A DNA stretch of 64,000 bases, taken from assembly GCA_022747635.1 (NCBI GenBank), contig JAKTNV010000079.1, positions 682,001 to 746,000 of the forward strand, read 5' to 3'. This stretch comes from Hetaerina americana. Its lineage: Eukaryota > Arthropoda > Insecta > Odonata > Calopterygidae. The position numbers and the translations under genes are program-made. This document shows positions 37,590 to 49,960 of this stretch, piece by piece. How positions within the stretch are numbered: position 1 is the stretch's first letter; every line of letters begins with the position of its first letter. The notes beneath the pieces are model-generated. The model did not search any database and was not told where the DNA came from. It was given only the letters and a program-made list of their open reading frames with translations.

Positions 37590-37930
37590 CGTTAAATATT
37601 ATGTGGAGTCTACATATTATGAGTGTGAGACTAGGATGATAGTATCAGGAGAGAAATGTAGATTGGAGACAATGAACATACGTATATAACGAAGAATTCT
37701 GAAAATAAAATCGCACAGAGTAACTAAGGCGGAAGCGCTTCGAAAAGTGGGCGAAGAGAGAAGTCTGTAGAGGACAAAAAGAGTAATTGGGCACATCCTG
37801 AGGCATCAATGCTTACTAAATGAAGGAAATGTGAAGGGTAAGAATTACAGAGGATGGGCAAGGATGAACTATTTAGAGGTAAATTTCGGAGCAGAGAACT
37901 GTGAGGGAATTATGGTGTTTAACTCGTAGT
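37590..37930 (+). pseudogene. LINE RT C-terminal tail, decayed
   Basis: From 37690 one frame reads RRILKIKSHRVTKAEALRKV then GEERSL, a stop, RTKRVIGHILRHQCLLNEGN and a basic GK...RGWARMNYLEV segment. This is the classic tail after the RT domain of insect LINEs (RRMLKI...VTNEEVLRRVGEERSL...IGHILRH). Upstream bases look homologous but frame-shifted. The family differs from the (TA)n LINE, which lacks the GHILRH string. RT core absent. Confidence 0.8.
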
Positions 37931-38186
37931 ATCTTTACACAGTACGGGGATGATGCTGATTTTTACAAATGATGTACATTACACAAGGCGCATCACCGTA
38001 AGGAAGAATCCAATATATTGGCCGATGGATTAATGTAACATGTAACTCGTAATAAACCCCATAGAGCGGTGTATGGGGATTACCTCAGCTCAAATGTCGC
38101 GTCGCTTACCCAAAATATAATGGGCACTAGAAATTCAAGGAATTACGGTTACTGATAAAGATTTCCAAACGAGCTTTTAAATTTCA

Positions 38187-38275
38187 TCTACATATACACA
38201 CTACCCCGCAAGCCGCCGCAAGGGAGTGTGGCGGGGGGTGTTAGGCCACCAATCATAATGAAATTTCGAACCAAG
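38187..38275 (+). repeat. Dispersed GC-rich repeat C, copy 1
   Basis: TCTACAT, then GCAAGCCGCCGCAAGGGAGTG, TGGCGGGGGGTGTTAGGCCACCA and AATTTCG. The same blocks occur in order at 45253-45338. Similar 'CCCGCAAGCC...GTGTGGCGGAGGGT' strings are familiar from arthropod interspersed repeats. Family unknown to me. Confidence 0.6.
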
Positions 38276-38935
38276 TACCCAATGGCAAACATCAACGATC
38301 CCATCACTAGGCTACCAGACTATTCCGTCGCCCCAACGCCACTTGAGAACCAGCATGCATTCACTTCTTGAGTGAATGAAGCAAATGTAGCGGAGTGTGT
38401 GAAACACAACAGTTAAAACGGGCGTGATGATTTATTTTTTAAATTTAATCACATCATCCCTTTTTTCGTTAACATTATTCATATATTTATTCCCTGGTAA
38501 TTATATCACTCAAATACTTTGGAGAGCATGATTACGCTTCGCACCTATATACCTCAGGAGCAAAATCGCAACCTGGAAAAGAGTGAAGGATTTTAAACAG
38601 AAGAAAGATCCAGATAAATAAAAAAAACCCGGGGCAAAAATGTGGATGGAATAAGAGCAGGTGGCGATAAACTCCACTGATTACACGCTGAACCCTTGGG
38701 CGACGGAAGACGCTATCACTTAAAGAGACGAGGGCATCCATTCATTAGGTACAGCCTCCTGTCCCGGGAAATATTTCGCTGAACCGGTCTTCAGCGATTA
38801 ATCCGACCTCTACGCCCGCTTCTTGGAAGTTGTGTAGGAGAGGGTAAGAAAGGGGAGAGGAGGAGGAGAGGAAGAATAAGAGCAGGAGGAAAGAAGCAGG
38901 GGAAAAACACTTTTTAACGGCCGAGTCGCGAAACG
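38276..38935. other. Unique DNA, no gene seen
   Basis: Nothing recognised. Confidence 0.5.
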
Positions 38936-39310
38936 TCAGCGGTGAACTCTTTTCGTCTGAGAAGGCCAACGGACGACGGCTTAATTTTCATGGCTGCGCG
39001 TGTCTCCTCATCCCCCTGTCCATTAAGGTGGGGCGGGGGCAAAGGGTGGGGGGGGGAGGGAGACGCCGGATCTTTCTCTGGACCGGCCGGTCAGTTTGGA
39101 CGGTCGAGATGCTCTCTCACCCACCGGAAGACGAACCACCCCCTCCCCCCTCCAGCCTCGTTCGGGCGGACGACTGGAGCCTGGATAAGGGGGAAGCGGG
39201 GGATAAAGGAAGAGGTGCGAATACGTGGGTAAGGATCCGGTGGTGCATGCGTCGCAAAATTCCCCCTCTTCAATTTCCTCTTCCCTTCCACAGCCCAAAA
39301 CCACTCCCTT
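38936..39310. other. GC-rich island with G4-prone runs
   Basis: Bases 39030-39060 on the plus strand contain at least four G-runs of three or more with short loops (GGGGCGGGGG, GGGTGGGGGGGGG, AGGG), fitting the intrastrand quadruplex pattern. The surrounding DNA is CpG-rich. Overlapping frames of 66-116 codons have no domain. Confidence 0.5.
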
Positions 39311-40250
39311 CATTATTTTTAATGTTGAAAATTAGAGGGCATAAAAACTATGCACGGAGATTCACCAGGTTGAATTAGGATTCCACTTCCACTACAATGA
39401 GGTTGAAAAATCCAATGAGGACCTCTTTGCTAAACTCTTAAACACACCTCTTCTTGCTTTGCGCCCAATGGTGGTACTTGAGTGAGAACAAATAACGTTC
39501 CAGGCATGGTAGTGTTCCATGGTTCCAGGCACATTTTTGTGTTGGTTATTTCAAATTCAGATTAAGGGACACTAAACAAATATTAATTAAATTTATTATT
39601 ATAATTCACCAAGATCTGACATTTCTTCTCGTGCAAGTTATAAAACCCAACTTCGCAAGACGGAAGGAGATGGGGACGGCACCTTGGAATAATCTAGGGA
39701 ATATCCTACTAAGTCCATTCGTTTACGATTCCGGAGAATTATTTCTCAAGCTACGGTTTCTCTCACGGGAATTCTTTCATCCATCACCTTGTTGTACTTA
39801 TGTAAGGGAACCGAACGAGAGAGAGAGAGAAGTGGGCGGGAATAGAGATGGAAAGAGAGATAAGCCAAGAGGACTCGTCAAGCCTTCCATGCTTGGTGGT
39901 GATGGGAAACAGCTGGAAATCTGAGAATGTGGCTCGAAAATCCGGAGTTGGGTAGAAAGGTGTTCAGTATTGACACAAACAGTTCACTTTGACTTGAAGA
40001 GTTCGATTATAACTGGAAACATTGACTCTTTATTTGAATGTATCCACTGAAGTTCGGTTTGGTTGTAAAAATACCTCGGGGAAAGCTTTTGAAGCATTTT
40101 AATAGCAGAAAATTTCAACCGGTATATTTCGGAATTTTATCTGTAGTGACTCCGTCCGCGCACCCGCGTTAGACTATACTCGTATCTATTTGCCTAGCGC
40201 AATACACATCGGAATTTTTACTTAATGTCCTGGAATTAAACAATATATAT
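39311..40250. other. Unique DNA, no gene seen
   Basis: The 97-codon frame at 39631-39924 is not recognised. Nothing else. Confidence 0.45.
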
Positions 40251-40440
40251 GGCTACTGGTTTCCCACCTCGAGGGGACAGGCTAGAATCTTGGCGTGGTC
40301 GGAATTTTCTGGGGTAATCCGATTCCGGCCATGTGAAAAGTAATTCATGTAGAGTACGCCGTCCGTCGCATCGGATGTTAAATTGTGGACCCGATTGCAC
40401 CTTTCGCTAAGGGTGAATAAATGTATATATTATTAGCCCC
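40251..40440 (+). mobile_element. Family B SINE, 5' part, plus strand
   Basis: CTGGTTTCCCACC, GAGGGGACAGG, a decayed box B and TCGGAATTTTCTGGGGTAATC align in order with the head of copy 1. GAGTACGCCGTCCGTCG and TTAAATTGTGGACCC match its body almost base for base. The copy lacks the first part of the head. Confidence 0.8.
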
Positions 40441-40643
40441 AACGTACTACGGTCGAAGAGATGATGACAGTAAAATTAGAGAGATTAGGAGTAGAACGGA
40501 TAGATGTAATACGTCATTTTTCCCGCAAACGATAACGGATCAGAATAAAGTTGCCCGACCGCGCTAGGAGGGAAAAGTATCTTGGGTCAAGAGTAGTCGC
40601 ACACCTTAGCGGTGTCTTGCACAGTACTACGTAAATAAATAAA

Positions 40644-40701
40644 TGCAGCACCGGGCTACTCTCCACCTTTTCCCCATCCCCTGAAACTACTACCCCTACC
40701 A
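40644..40701 (+). mobile_element. Family B SINE, 3' end, plus strand
   Basis: CACCGGGCTACTCTCCACC, then a pyrimidine stretch and CCCTGAAACTACTACCCCTACC match the last part of the family B body and its (CTA)n-type tail. The same orientation and right order after the piece at 40251-40440 suggest one SINE split by about 200 bp of other DNA, or two neighbouring insertions. Confidence 0.6.
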
Positions 40702-41650
40702 AATTATTTGCCTACCCCCTATGGTGCAATTACCTAAGGTGTCGGCCGCCTCCCCTAATAGCCACCTACCACTGCGATTCGGATAGTAAAAGGCCATTGC
40801 GGAGAGCACACACGCCATAATACTGGTTTCGGTCATGTTCTCGGATCGATCAAGTGAAAGACCTGGCAACCCCAAAGAGCCAAGAAGCAGTGGGTGGCAG
40901 AAAGGTGAAGACAGAGAGACGGGAGAGAAGGGCGAACGGAATGACAATAGCCTGAATGGGTATGGTTAAGCACAAGCAGAACGATAAGGAGAAATGGGAA
41001 GAGAATGAGAGAGGGGTGGGAGTCGCTCGAGATTCAAGAATTCATGCCGAGAACGGCAAATACGACGAGGGAGGATTGTGGGGACGGCACGGAGGCCGAG
41101 AAGGTACGGATCCGGGAGGGCCGCCGACCGAAGGGAGAGAGGCCGGGGGCGAGGCGGACATTATGAAAAGAACTGGACGCAGAACTAAAATTACATTGTG
41201 AAAAAATTGAATCGGACGTTGATAAACACGTGCGCTGGCATTACGAGAGAGGGAGAGACGACAAAGGCGGCGGAGGGGTCGGTGCGGAAGAGGGGACGAA
41301 TGAAGGTGGAGATGGAAGGGTTTGGTTGAGAAGGAAAAGGGGCGGGGAGGGCGTATCCTTCGGAACCCTTTTTCGGACGGATCGTACGTCCTACGCATGC
41401 GCCCCGTAGGAAGCCGCGGATTGGGGCACGTGCTGCCGCTCCTCTTGTTTCACGCACCCGACGGGAGTGTGGATTGGGAAGGGGGGCGGGTGGGGAGGGA
41501 AGCTGGGGAGTGGTGGAGGGAAGCTGGGGAGTGGTGGAGGGAGGCGGAGGGATGGATAGTAAGTACAAGATGGTGAAAGGAATCGGGGTGGCCCTAGGAA
41601 TGGAAATGTGGAGGAGATGCGCGGAGATAACGAAATAAAAAAAACATTCA
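40702..41650. other. GC-rich, purine-rich island, no supported gene
   Basis: Purine-rich on the plus strand from 40950 on, CpG-containing, with a G4-prone run at 41481-41499. Minus-strand frames of 86-155 codons are Pro/Ser-rich and low-complexity. Confidence 0.4.
41500..41541. repeat. 21-bp tandem duplication
   Basis: AAGCTGGGGAGTGGTGGAGG plus G twice, with a partial third unit on each side. Purine minisatellite. Confidence 0.9.
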
Positions 41651-43739
41651 CGAAACATAAACTATCGGAAACGGGACAAGAATAGACCCGTGCTCGTTGT
41701 TATTTTATCTCTTTCGAATCTTCGTGCGGAGAGTGACGACCATGCTCGCAAAGGAAGCCGATGTAATGGAGCGGAAACGAGAAATTAATTTTATGGTGGA
41801 ATTAATGAAATAACATTGGGCAGAGTGCACACCTCTCGGTAGAATATTGAACGTTATTGCTGCCTTTGGGTGAACTTTCACATTATCATGTCGTTGTTTT
41901 GGCATGATCAACTATAATGGTGGTCAATGTAAGCTAGATGATCCAGACTAAATCACATATAATCTATTTGACCGAAAGGGGGAAACCAGTTCAAATTTTT
42001 ACCAACGATCATCCACTAAGCGGGATTACATCCATAGATTTCCAGAGAAATGATTTCCATTTCATGAAAAATAATTTTTCCGCGATAAAATTTTATTTTC
42101 ATTATTAGGTAAAATAATTATGGATTGACAAAAACTTTCCTTGCATTAAGTACACCAAATCGCGGCCCAAAAGAGATTCTAGGCTGTGGCTACATCCCTC
42201 GGACAGCAATGTGGACCAACACGGGCAGCAGATGTGCAAGCATTCAAACAGAGAACGGCGACAATAGTTGTGAAATCACTTCCGTGACTTTCTCAAAATA
42301 AGAATGTGACAAGCAGAGATAATCACATTCGACGCATATCCGTTTTTAACAAGGTACAATTATTTCTCAACGCTCTTATGACTAAGTACATCATATTTCA
42401 TTTTCACCAATTATAACATTTATTACTGGTAACAATCTTACGGAGAGGAGGCGAAAGAAATGCTCGATTCCATTAGATAGGGGAGACTTCATTTTTTTCT
42501 AATCTCATAAAAAATTAGAGCTATGATTAAGAGGGATATAAAATCCACCATAAAGACTTCAGCAGGGTCGAACTAATACAATGCAGGGCAACATGCTCAC
42601 GATAATAGCTCCAGCCGAGCCTTGACACCCGCATCTGTTAACGAACACCAAGTCGTATCACGAGGAACAGTCCACTTATCTTCAATTAAGAACGAGTAAT
42701 GAGAGGAGGTTCCAGATACACCCGCTCAAGTTCATTAAAAACAAAATGGTGGCGGGTACGGGAGATCTAAGTGATCCGGGGAAGGCAACGGCTAGTCACG
42801 CCGAGAGAGAGAACCCTACTTGCCCGAACGAGGGAGAGAGGAAGCGAAGGAAGATAAACGAAGCGAAGGGAGCCCTTTGGAGAAGAAATTAAAACGCCGA
42901 TTGATTCCCCACCCTTCCCCCCACGCCCCGCTTCTCCCCTCTTTCCCCGTCAACACCCAACAACCACACCCGACACAGATCCAACACCCACGCGACTCCT
43001 GCTTCTCATTATTGCCCACCTAATTTCTAGGACAACGAGAGAAAATGAAGGGGCGACAAGGAAATCAACGGACGTTCTGAGTGGGTGGCCGTGAACCTTG
43101 TGTACATGTAACTTTCCTTCAATTCGGCCGAGAGAAGAGGAAAAGCGGGTAGGCAAAGGGAATTTTCAAAGAAGGGAGGGGTTGTTGGGCAGCCGTGGAG
43201 GGAGTGACAGAGGGGAGCTGTATTATCTCGTTCCGAGGCGAGATAGTTGAGTTCCCTATTCATTGGGTTAAGCAGACTGTTTTAGAGAGCGTGTACTCCA
43301 AGCACAAGGAGCCTGGCATGATAAGGTTGCCAGTGCGAGGGGAGAAGCGGAAGAGAGGCTCACCGGAGTTGTGGCTGGAAGGGACCGCTTTGCCAGAACG
43401 TATTCCGACGGGAAGGCGTGAGGAAGAGCAGTAAAAATAACAACAATAGAGAACCACACTGCAAGTTTTTCACCCAGGAGGCCCGGTTTCGATCCACTTT
43501 GAAGACAGGTTTTCTTTTGAGATTGTGACCGGCCACTTCCACCAGACGCTTGGAGACCGAGACGGGGGCAGAAAACCGTCTGCAGAGTACGTCGCAAACG
43601 GTGAAGACGGAACGGATTGGAAGCAGTTTGACCATTTTGTGAATATCCACCTTAAAAAAGGCGGATATTATGAACGTTCTGGGATATCAATAGTTATTCT
43701 TTCATCATCATTGCATTTTAATCCTGAGATTGATTAATT
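41651..43739. other. Unique DNA with a short GC segment, no gene seen
   Basis: AT-rich to 42780, then a purine-to-pyrimidine GC segment (42790-43020) and mixed DNA. The overlapping frames at 43195-43650 are not recognised. Confidence 0.4.
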
Positions 43740-44125
43740 GCAGCCAGAAATTATTCTCTTCCTGTGACAATTCCCTCACCCCCGAATAGCTTCTATATAA
43801 GTCCTTAAATTGTCCTATGTGCTTATCCCTTGGTCTTCATTTCGGGATATTTACTTCAATTTCCCCTTATATTATAATCCTAATTAATCCATTGTGTCCC
43901 AAGGTGTGACCAACCCATCTACTTCTCCTTTGCGGTTATTTTCCACATGGACTTTTACTCTTCCGATCTTCTATATAATTCCTCGTTCCTCACTTCATCT
44001 GTCCATACAATCTTCAGCATTCCCTTCAAGCACTATTTTTCTATGGCTTCCATTCTTCGCTGCTTCACAGTTCCAATGTTCTCTGTCTCTGACCCGATGT
44101 GGCATGTTCCATGCGAACGTTTTGA
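43740..44125 (-). pseudogene. LINE RT C-terminal tail, decayed
   Basis: On the minus strand one frame gives RMEAIEK, a stop, CLKGMLKIVWTDEVRNEE. After small shifts it gives RSEE, MWKITAKEK and WVGHTLGHNGLIRIII, then a stop and GEIE. These match RR(I/M)EAFE, MLKISWTD-VRNEEVL, and (W)VGH-LRHNGLI of insect LINE tails in the right order. The family is close to that at 37590-37930 and is not the (TA)n LINE. Multiple stops and frame changes mark it as long dead. Confidence 0.65.
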
Positions 44126-45252
44126 CGCACTAGGGTTTTGCGGAGAGCGAATTAACGCCATCTTCCGTTGACCACAACGGAAAACGAGCATAGATGCAAA
44201 TTTACGGAAAATTACAAATTATGTTACAAATAAATTGACGGCATATAGTCCCTAATATCAAGAGTAATGGAGACAGCATATCAGAGAAAATTACGGCGCA
44301 ATTACCATAGGTCCTCGATAATGATTGCTCGATATAAACCCTGCTCTTTCTGGACTTGAATGGAATATTTACGCTTAAAAATGAATTTTCATGGACTGTA
44401 TACAAAATTAAAATACCATGCTCTTCTTTTAGTTCATTTCTTTATGATGGCATTAAAATTAAAATGCATAGCTCGAAAATAGTATAGCTACAATAGTATT
44501 CCATATAATATTTACTTGTATAACAGCATGAAATGGATCATATTATGATAATAAGCGATGCGAATAAGCAAACCCGTCACTCTGGAGCCTTCTTTCTTAG
44601 CCATATGCTGTCTAATAAATTGCCTGATTTGTATTAAATCGCCTTTGCTAGGTTCACCTATAAGCCTAGTGGTGACCCTTGAAGCGGCATGTACAAACAA
44701 AAAAGTCTCAAAAGAAATATTTTATCCACAATGGGCATACGACTCATTCGGATAAAAGAGGGAGTATTCCTATAAATTACAGGATCATATAATAACAACA
44801 AGAAGAATTTCTCAGAAGGATAGCCGGTTGATTACTGAGAAATTTAGGTTCTCCTCTAATATAATATTTCTTAAAACAGTCTTTATTAAATGGTTCGTAA
44901 TCCTATCTTCTTCCCCGGGACATACATTTCAAATTGGGAAATAAGATAGGGGTGCTCCGGAGCGAAACGAAATTATAGGGTTAAAGAACGCCATCGCGAA
45001 TAATAGTAGCTCCGGCGACAGCCGTAGTAGCCCCTCCTGCGAGACGAGGGAGAAGGCATCCCGCCGCAACCCGTTTGCTCTCTTCCACTGTTTCCTTCTG
45101 TACTCAGGGCAGACGGTGAAACCACTGAAGAGATCGAAAGTCATCTGATCTGTACGACAGAACTCGGAAGAACAGATAGAACTCAGAATAAAATAATCTG
45201 TACTCTTATCAAGAAATGATAACTATGTATTTCACCGAAAAATAGCACAGTG
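44126..45252. other. Unique DNA, no gene seen
   Basis: AT-rich; nothing recognised. A YY1-like ACGCCATCTT at 44155-44164 sits just after the RT remnant and is probably chance. Confidence 0.45.
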
Positions 45253-45338
45253 TCTACATTTTAACCATGGAAGCCAGCACGAAGGGATGGGGCAGGGAGT
45301 GTTTGGCCACCAGCTAATAGAGTAATCGGTGAATTTCG
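45253..45338 (+). repeat. Dispersed GC-rich repeat C, copy 2
   Basis: TCTACAT, AAGCCAGCACGAAGGGATGG, GCAGGGAGTGTTTGGCCACCA and AATTTCG share order and spacing with 38187-38275 despite substitutions. Confidence 0.55.
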
Positions 45339-46280
45339 TCATTAGAGGCCATTTTATTTTGGGATACTACATATTCTCTTCAGGGATATTTTCTACTGCT
45401 GTGGTTGCGAATTGTGTATTGGAAAAATGATTTATCTTATCTATCTGTCCGACAGCCGATTTCCATTTACTTCTCGTTTTGCTCTCGCCTACAAATGTAA
45501 TTTGAGACAAGATTTTTTCCATATATGTCTGCGATAAACTCATACCATCTTCACATTTTAAGTAATTTAACTCGTGCATGTCAGACCCCAATCTAGGATT
45601 GCGAATAATCCCATGACGCTACCTGCTCATTCATGACGATTGTTTAGTAAATATAGAGGTTTTGTTTTTAGTTCACATTAGAAATTTCCTTTAACTTATT
45701 ACAACAAAAATAAAAAAATTTGGACCTCGAAATAAGAAATACAAAGCGAGAATAACTTTCGTAAATATTTATTTTAAAAAATTATTTTGAAATGCCAACG
45801 CCGTGGGGGAGGGGGAGAACAAACGAGATCATGGATTTGGCGCACTTAGCGAACGCTGCCCACATTGAAAATTTTGGGGGAGCAATCCGCCGATGTTATA
45901 CGCGGATTTTACGGGCGTTAAACGAGAGCTTTCCTGGCACGCACCGATGCGAAGATAGCGGAATAAATCCCCGGAATAAGATCCCCATAAAGTGGCATCG
46001 TAAATTTCCATCCTGTGTCTCGCTAATAAGATTCGTCAAGGAAGGTCCCTATAACATGGCCCACGAGGTTTACTGAGCAGAGAGAAAAGAATAATAGAGG
46101 CAGTGGGATCAAGATTTCAGCTAAGGACGGACAATACCTGGAAAAAATGCTAATCCCTCTGTCAGAGAAATGCGCGTAAATTCGAGGAACGAAAAAATAA
46201 AATCACCCCAGCCAATAACAATAATTTATTCGGACTCGCCTGCGAGTATAACGAGATACCCAGCGACCGTAGATAGGCCT
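45339..46280. other. Unique DNA, no gene seen
   Basis: The 94-codon plus frame at 45792-46076 has a mixed, protein-like composition but no family I recognise. Confidence 0.4.
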
Positions 46281-48220
46281 ATGACGCGACTTCCCAAACC
46301 CTTTCCCTCCATTTCCCCTTCCCCGACCTCGCTCGTATCTAGCACCTCCTGGCGTTCAGGAGGAACGGAGGGCGGGGGGGGGGGGGTCGGTCTCCCCCTG
46401 AAGTGGTCAAGACTTGTCCCTCTATACATTCGACACAATTCGAGCTCGGAGAGGTGGGCGTGTGATGAGACTACTGCCCGAACACGTGTCTCTGGAGAGA
46501 TATAACCCCCATTCCCCACTAAGTTCTCCCCCCCCCCCTTCCCCCTTCACCACACGTCCTCTTCGGGTCGCAAGGCGTAACGACAACTCTCGCTTTAGGA
46601 GCGGACTCGCCTCTTGTGACTGCGACAACCTCCTCCCTCATTGGTGCTTACCCCCCTCCATAAGAACACCCTTCCGCTCCTTGTTCGTGCGCCCGTTTCC
46701 CCCCTTGACTCATTCCCACAAAGGAAACACCGACGCTCACCTCTGCGAGGAGCGTGTACACTGACTGCCATCTTGTTCCAACACTGAGGGGGGCAAGGAG
46801 AATCACATTTCATTCGCTATTTCCCGGAAACAGTTGTGAAACTTAAAGAATTTAAAAATACCGTTTTAAGCCCTTAAGCAATCCTGCTTGAATAAACTAA
46901 AAATTTTAGTGTATCCAATCGTTATCCATGTGCACCATATAAACCTCCCAAAACATCTATCTTCAGCTTCCTTGGTTATAAATCAGTTTACCTCATATCG
47001 AAGATATTTTATGATAACATATGCATATTTTGAAGTGAGCAACTCATTTTCAAACAAGGCATTGATTCGATTTGTTTTCCAAATCGTAAGTCTCGTAGGA
47101 TACAAAATGCATTTTTCCAAATTTTAGGGACTATCGCTCCAAACAGCAGTGTTTTAGGTTATCATGTGCAAAGACTTGTATATTACTCATGAAATCCTCA
47201 TAAACTTCTTGGGACGGCGTCGGTTGTAGTCCACTCAGAATTTACTTCACTGACAATTAGGGCGTTTAGCATGAGGACGCAACTGAATAACAACCAACTT
47301 AACACTTGAGTATTAGAAACGGTACCTTCTTGGTGATCGTTAAGATTCATTTGGTGCAATTATCGGGCATCCAGTCGACTTCCCGCATATGTTGGCAATT
47401 CTTTCAACGTTAAAGAAATTATCCCAATGAACTATGTTGATGAAGGTGTCGAATGAGTCACTCGAAGACATTGGGTGAATCGTAGTAAATACCCGAGTGT
47501 CTGCAGACGGGGGGAAAGGGACAAAGATAATGACCCGGCCGCTTTAAACTTCGTTACGCTTCTAATTTTAAGGCATCGCCATCAAAGAGCTGTCGTCAAT
47601 AACGCCCTCCCCGCTCACTCTTTTCTCCTCCCTCCTCGTCGCACCCCGCTACCTCCCGCCCGCTCCTCGACCCTCCCCTGGAGACCCCCCCGGGGGAGCG
47701 AATAGAAACGCACCCCGTCTAAATCCGTGGCATTCGAGTAAAGCGACCTCATCATCGCCCTGCCTTCGCATCCACGGGGGTGGCCCGACCCCCTAATAAG
47801 CCCCGCGAGACGTTTTCCTCACCAAGGCATAATCCCAACGGTGCCCTCCCCCACACCACATAACGAGAGACGGGAAGCGGCGGGAAGACTAATGGTGAAA
47901 GGAGAGGTTATCTCCTTCGCTTACAGGGCTAACCCCATTGCCTCTCTTCCTTGGGAGGTTGGAAGGGAAATGGGTCTGTAAAAATCCTTTCCGTGCCTCC
48001 CTAAGCATCGCCTAAAAATGTCAAATGATAAATTTTTTAATCGCGGTACCGTAACGGCGACGCTTTAAATAACACCGAGAGAAATGGCGGGAGGCACCGA
48101 GAAGGTGGCGAGGGGAGCGAAGGATGTAAGGGACCGAGTGGGCGTGCGTGCTTAAATGGATGCAGCGCACTTAAAAATGAGAGTGGTATAAGGGTCTTCC
48201 TCGAGACAAATGGAGCTGCT
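46281..48220. other. Two GC-rich islands separated by AT-rich DNA
   Basis: 46281-46800 is CpG-rich with a 14-base G/C homopolymer region (46373-46387) and a C-run (46528-46545). 46800-47480 is AT-rich with nothing seen. 47500-48200 is CpG-rich. Overlapping frames have no domain. Possible promoter-type islands. Confidence 0.4.
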
Positions 48221-49380
48221 GATATTATTCACTCCGAGGGACGAGGATAACACACGGGTTCCGGCACGCATCCGACGACAAAGTGAGGAAAGACGGCGAT
48301 TTGAGTGGCCGATGGCGACAGGATTAATATTGCCGACGCACTCTCAGGAGAAATTAAATTGGAAAAAGAAAAAAAACATCCCTTAAACATTTGCGTTATT
48401 ATCCATCCTAAATTGTTCGCCCCTTCAATGCGGCGTAACACATGGCAACTCGGAACGAACGCTCACCAGCCAGAGATTCCTATTCCAGATGCATCCCGTG
48501 GGCTGCAGATTCCTTTTCAAATACTGCAAATAGGTGATGGGTGTTCATCCGCCGTCGTAAAAGAAAATTAAGAAATTATGTTGCGTGGAGACCACACAGT
48601 TTGTGCTATTCCAATTATCTCTCTCTCTCTTTTATTCCGTTGCATTTCATGTGCCATGCTACTTATTCATTGAAATGTATGCGCACACTGAAGTACCATA
48701 TTTGTGAATGAACTTGGTTGACTTCTCTTGAATTGTGAATTTAATTTTGAAATGATCCGACTCAAAACCTTATTACAAAAGTAGATGATGTAATATGTAC
48801 CAGATATATACTTGCCCCAGCTCTACATCCTTCAGAACTTGAAGTAAAATATATTTCCTGTGAAAGTCTTAAAATAAATGTTCCATCCTGAAAGAATAAA
48901 CAAAAAAAGCAATCGATCCGTAATAATTAAACTACCGAAGCAGAAAGTTTCCTCGGGATATACTTGATTAGTTATACTGTAAATGGTATACAAATTTCGA
49001 AAGTGGAATAGGGAACAAAATGAATAAACAATGACATGGTCCATTGACAACGAAATGGCGAACAAAACGGAAAAGAAAGTAAACGGAAAAGAAAGTAAAC
49101 GGAAGAGAAAACTTCTCATGAGCCCAATAAAAATGTATGCTAGTTGGAAAGGTATAAATTAAAATTGTTTTTCTCCGAGTTCAATCTACTTACCTTAGAG
49201 AAAGCATTGGGTGCCTTTCCAAAGTGAAAACCAAGACATTTTCCGGGCTAGAAGGGAAGAGTAAAAAAAAAACTCAGGAGGGCGAGATTTATTGACGCGA
49301 GGGAGGGATCATTAACTTTTGCAATTACCATACGATCCTTCATTAAAAACGTTCATAAAACAAATTAGAGCGAACCCACT
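48221..49380. other. Unique DNA, no gene seen
   Basis: Nothing except a 16-bp tandem repeat (ACGGAAAAGAAAGTAA, about 2.8 copies, 49067-49112). Confidence 0.5.
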
Positions 49381-49960
49381 TTAAGCCGGTCGCGAGCCTT
49401 CCGTGACGCTCTCTTGGAAGGACGACCGACTTCTTCTGGAGGAACAGAAAGAACCATTGCCGACTTCAACGTCGTTGCGACTCGGATATGAGCGCGAGAT
49501 ACACGCACAGTATAATGGTCTCAGGGAGCGGCTCTGTGCTGCACCGATAGCACCGGGAAGGCCTTCCACGCGAGCGTCCATTCCTCTCGTCCCACAGCAC
49601 ACTCTCCCTCTTCGCCCCCAACCTTCTCCCTCTTTGTCCCCACCTCTCTAAGGGCGCTTGCGAATTTGTGACCGGAAATAAAAAAATGACTCTGAAAAAG
49701 GGAGAAAAATATGAGAGAAAGGGAGCGGTGTGAGGAGGAGGGTGGGGTGGGAGAGAGAGAAAGAGAAGTCGAGGGTTGAGAAGAAAGGAAGGAAGATCCA
49801 GCGGCCCGTGATGAAGTCATTGATCGCTCCACTTCTGTGGGGAAGCGTAAGAGTTCCGGCTGCATAAAGGCGCCCGCTTTCCGGAAAGCCCGCCATCTTG
49901 GATACGAAAAAAATAAAGCGAAAACCCCCTAAGGAGTCCTCATCCGCCGGAAACTGTAAA
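49381..49960. other. CpG island with GAGAG tract and YY1/Pho-like motif
   Basis: High-CpG DNA at 49390-49640, then a purine tract with GAGAGAGAAAGAG (about 49750-49765), then CCGCCATCTT at 49890. Of all the islands here this one looks most like a promoter or regulatory element, but no ORF on either side is recognisable. Confidence 0.4.
49890..49899 (-). promoter_or_regulatory. YY1/Pho-like motif
   Basis: AAGATGGCGG on the minus strand, flanked as GCCCGCCATCTTGGAT on the plus strand, which is an even fuller YY1 consensus than the other two sites. Confidence 0.4.

Noticed and set aside
44155..46776. Further YY1-like sites at 44155 and 46767
   Set aside because: Each differs from the exact 10-mer by one base, and the first is not in a GC island; kept out of the motif set.
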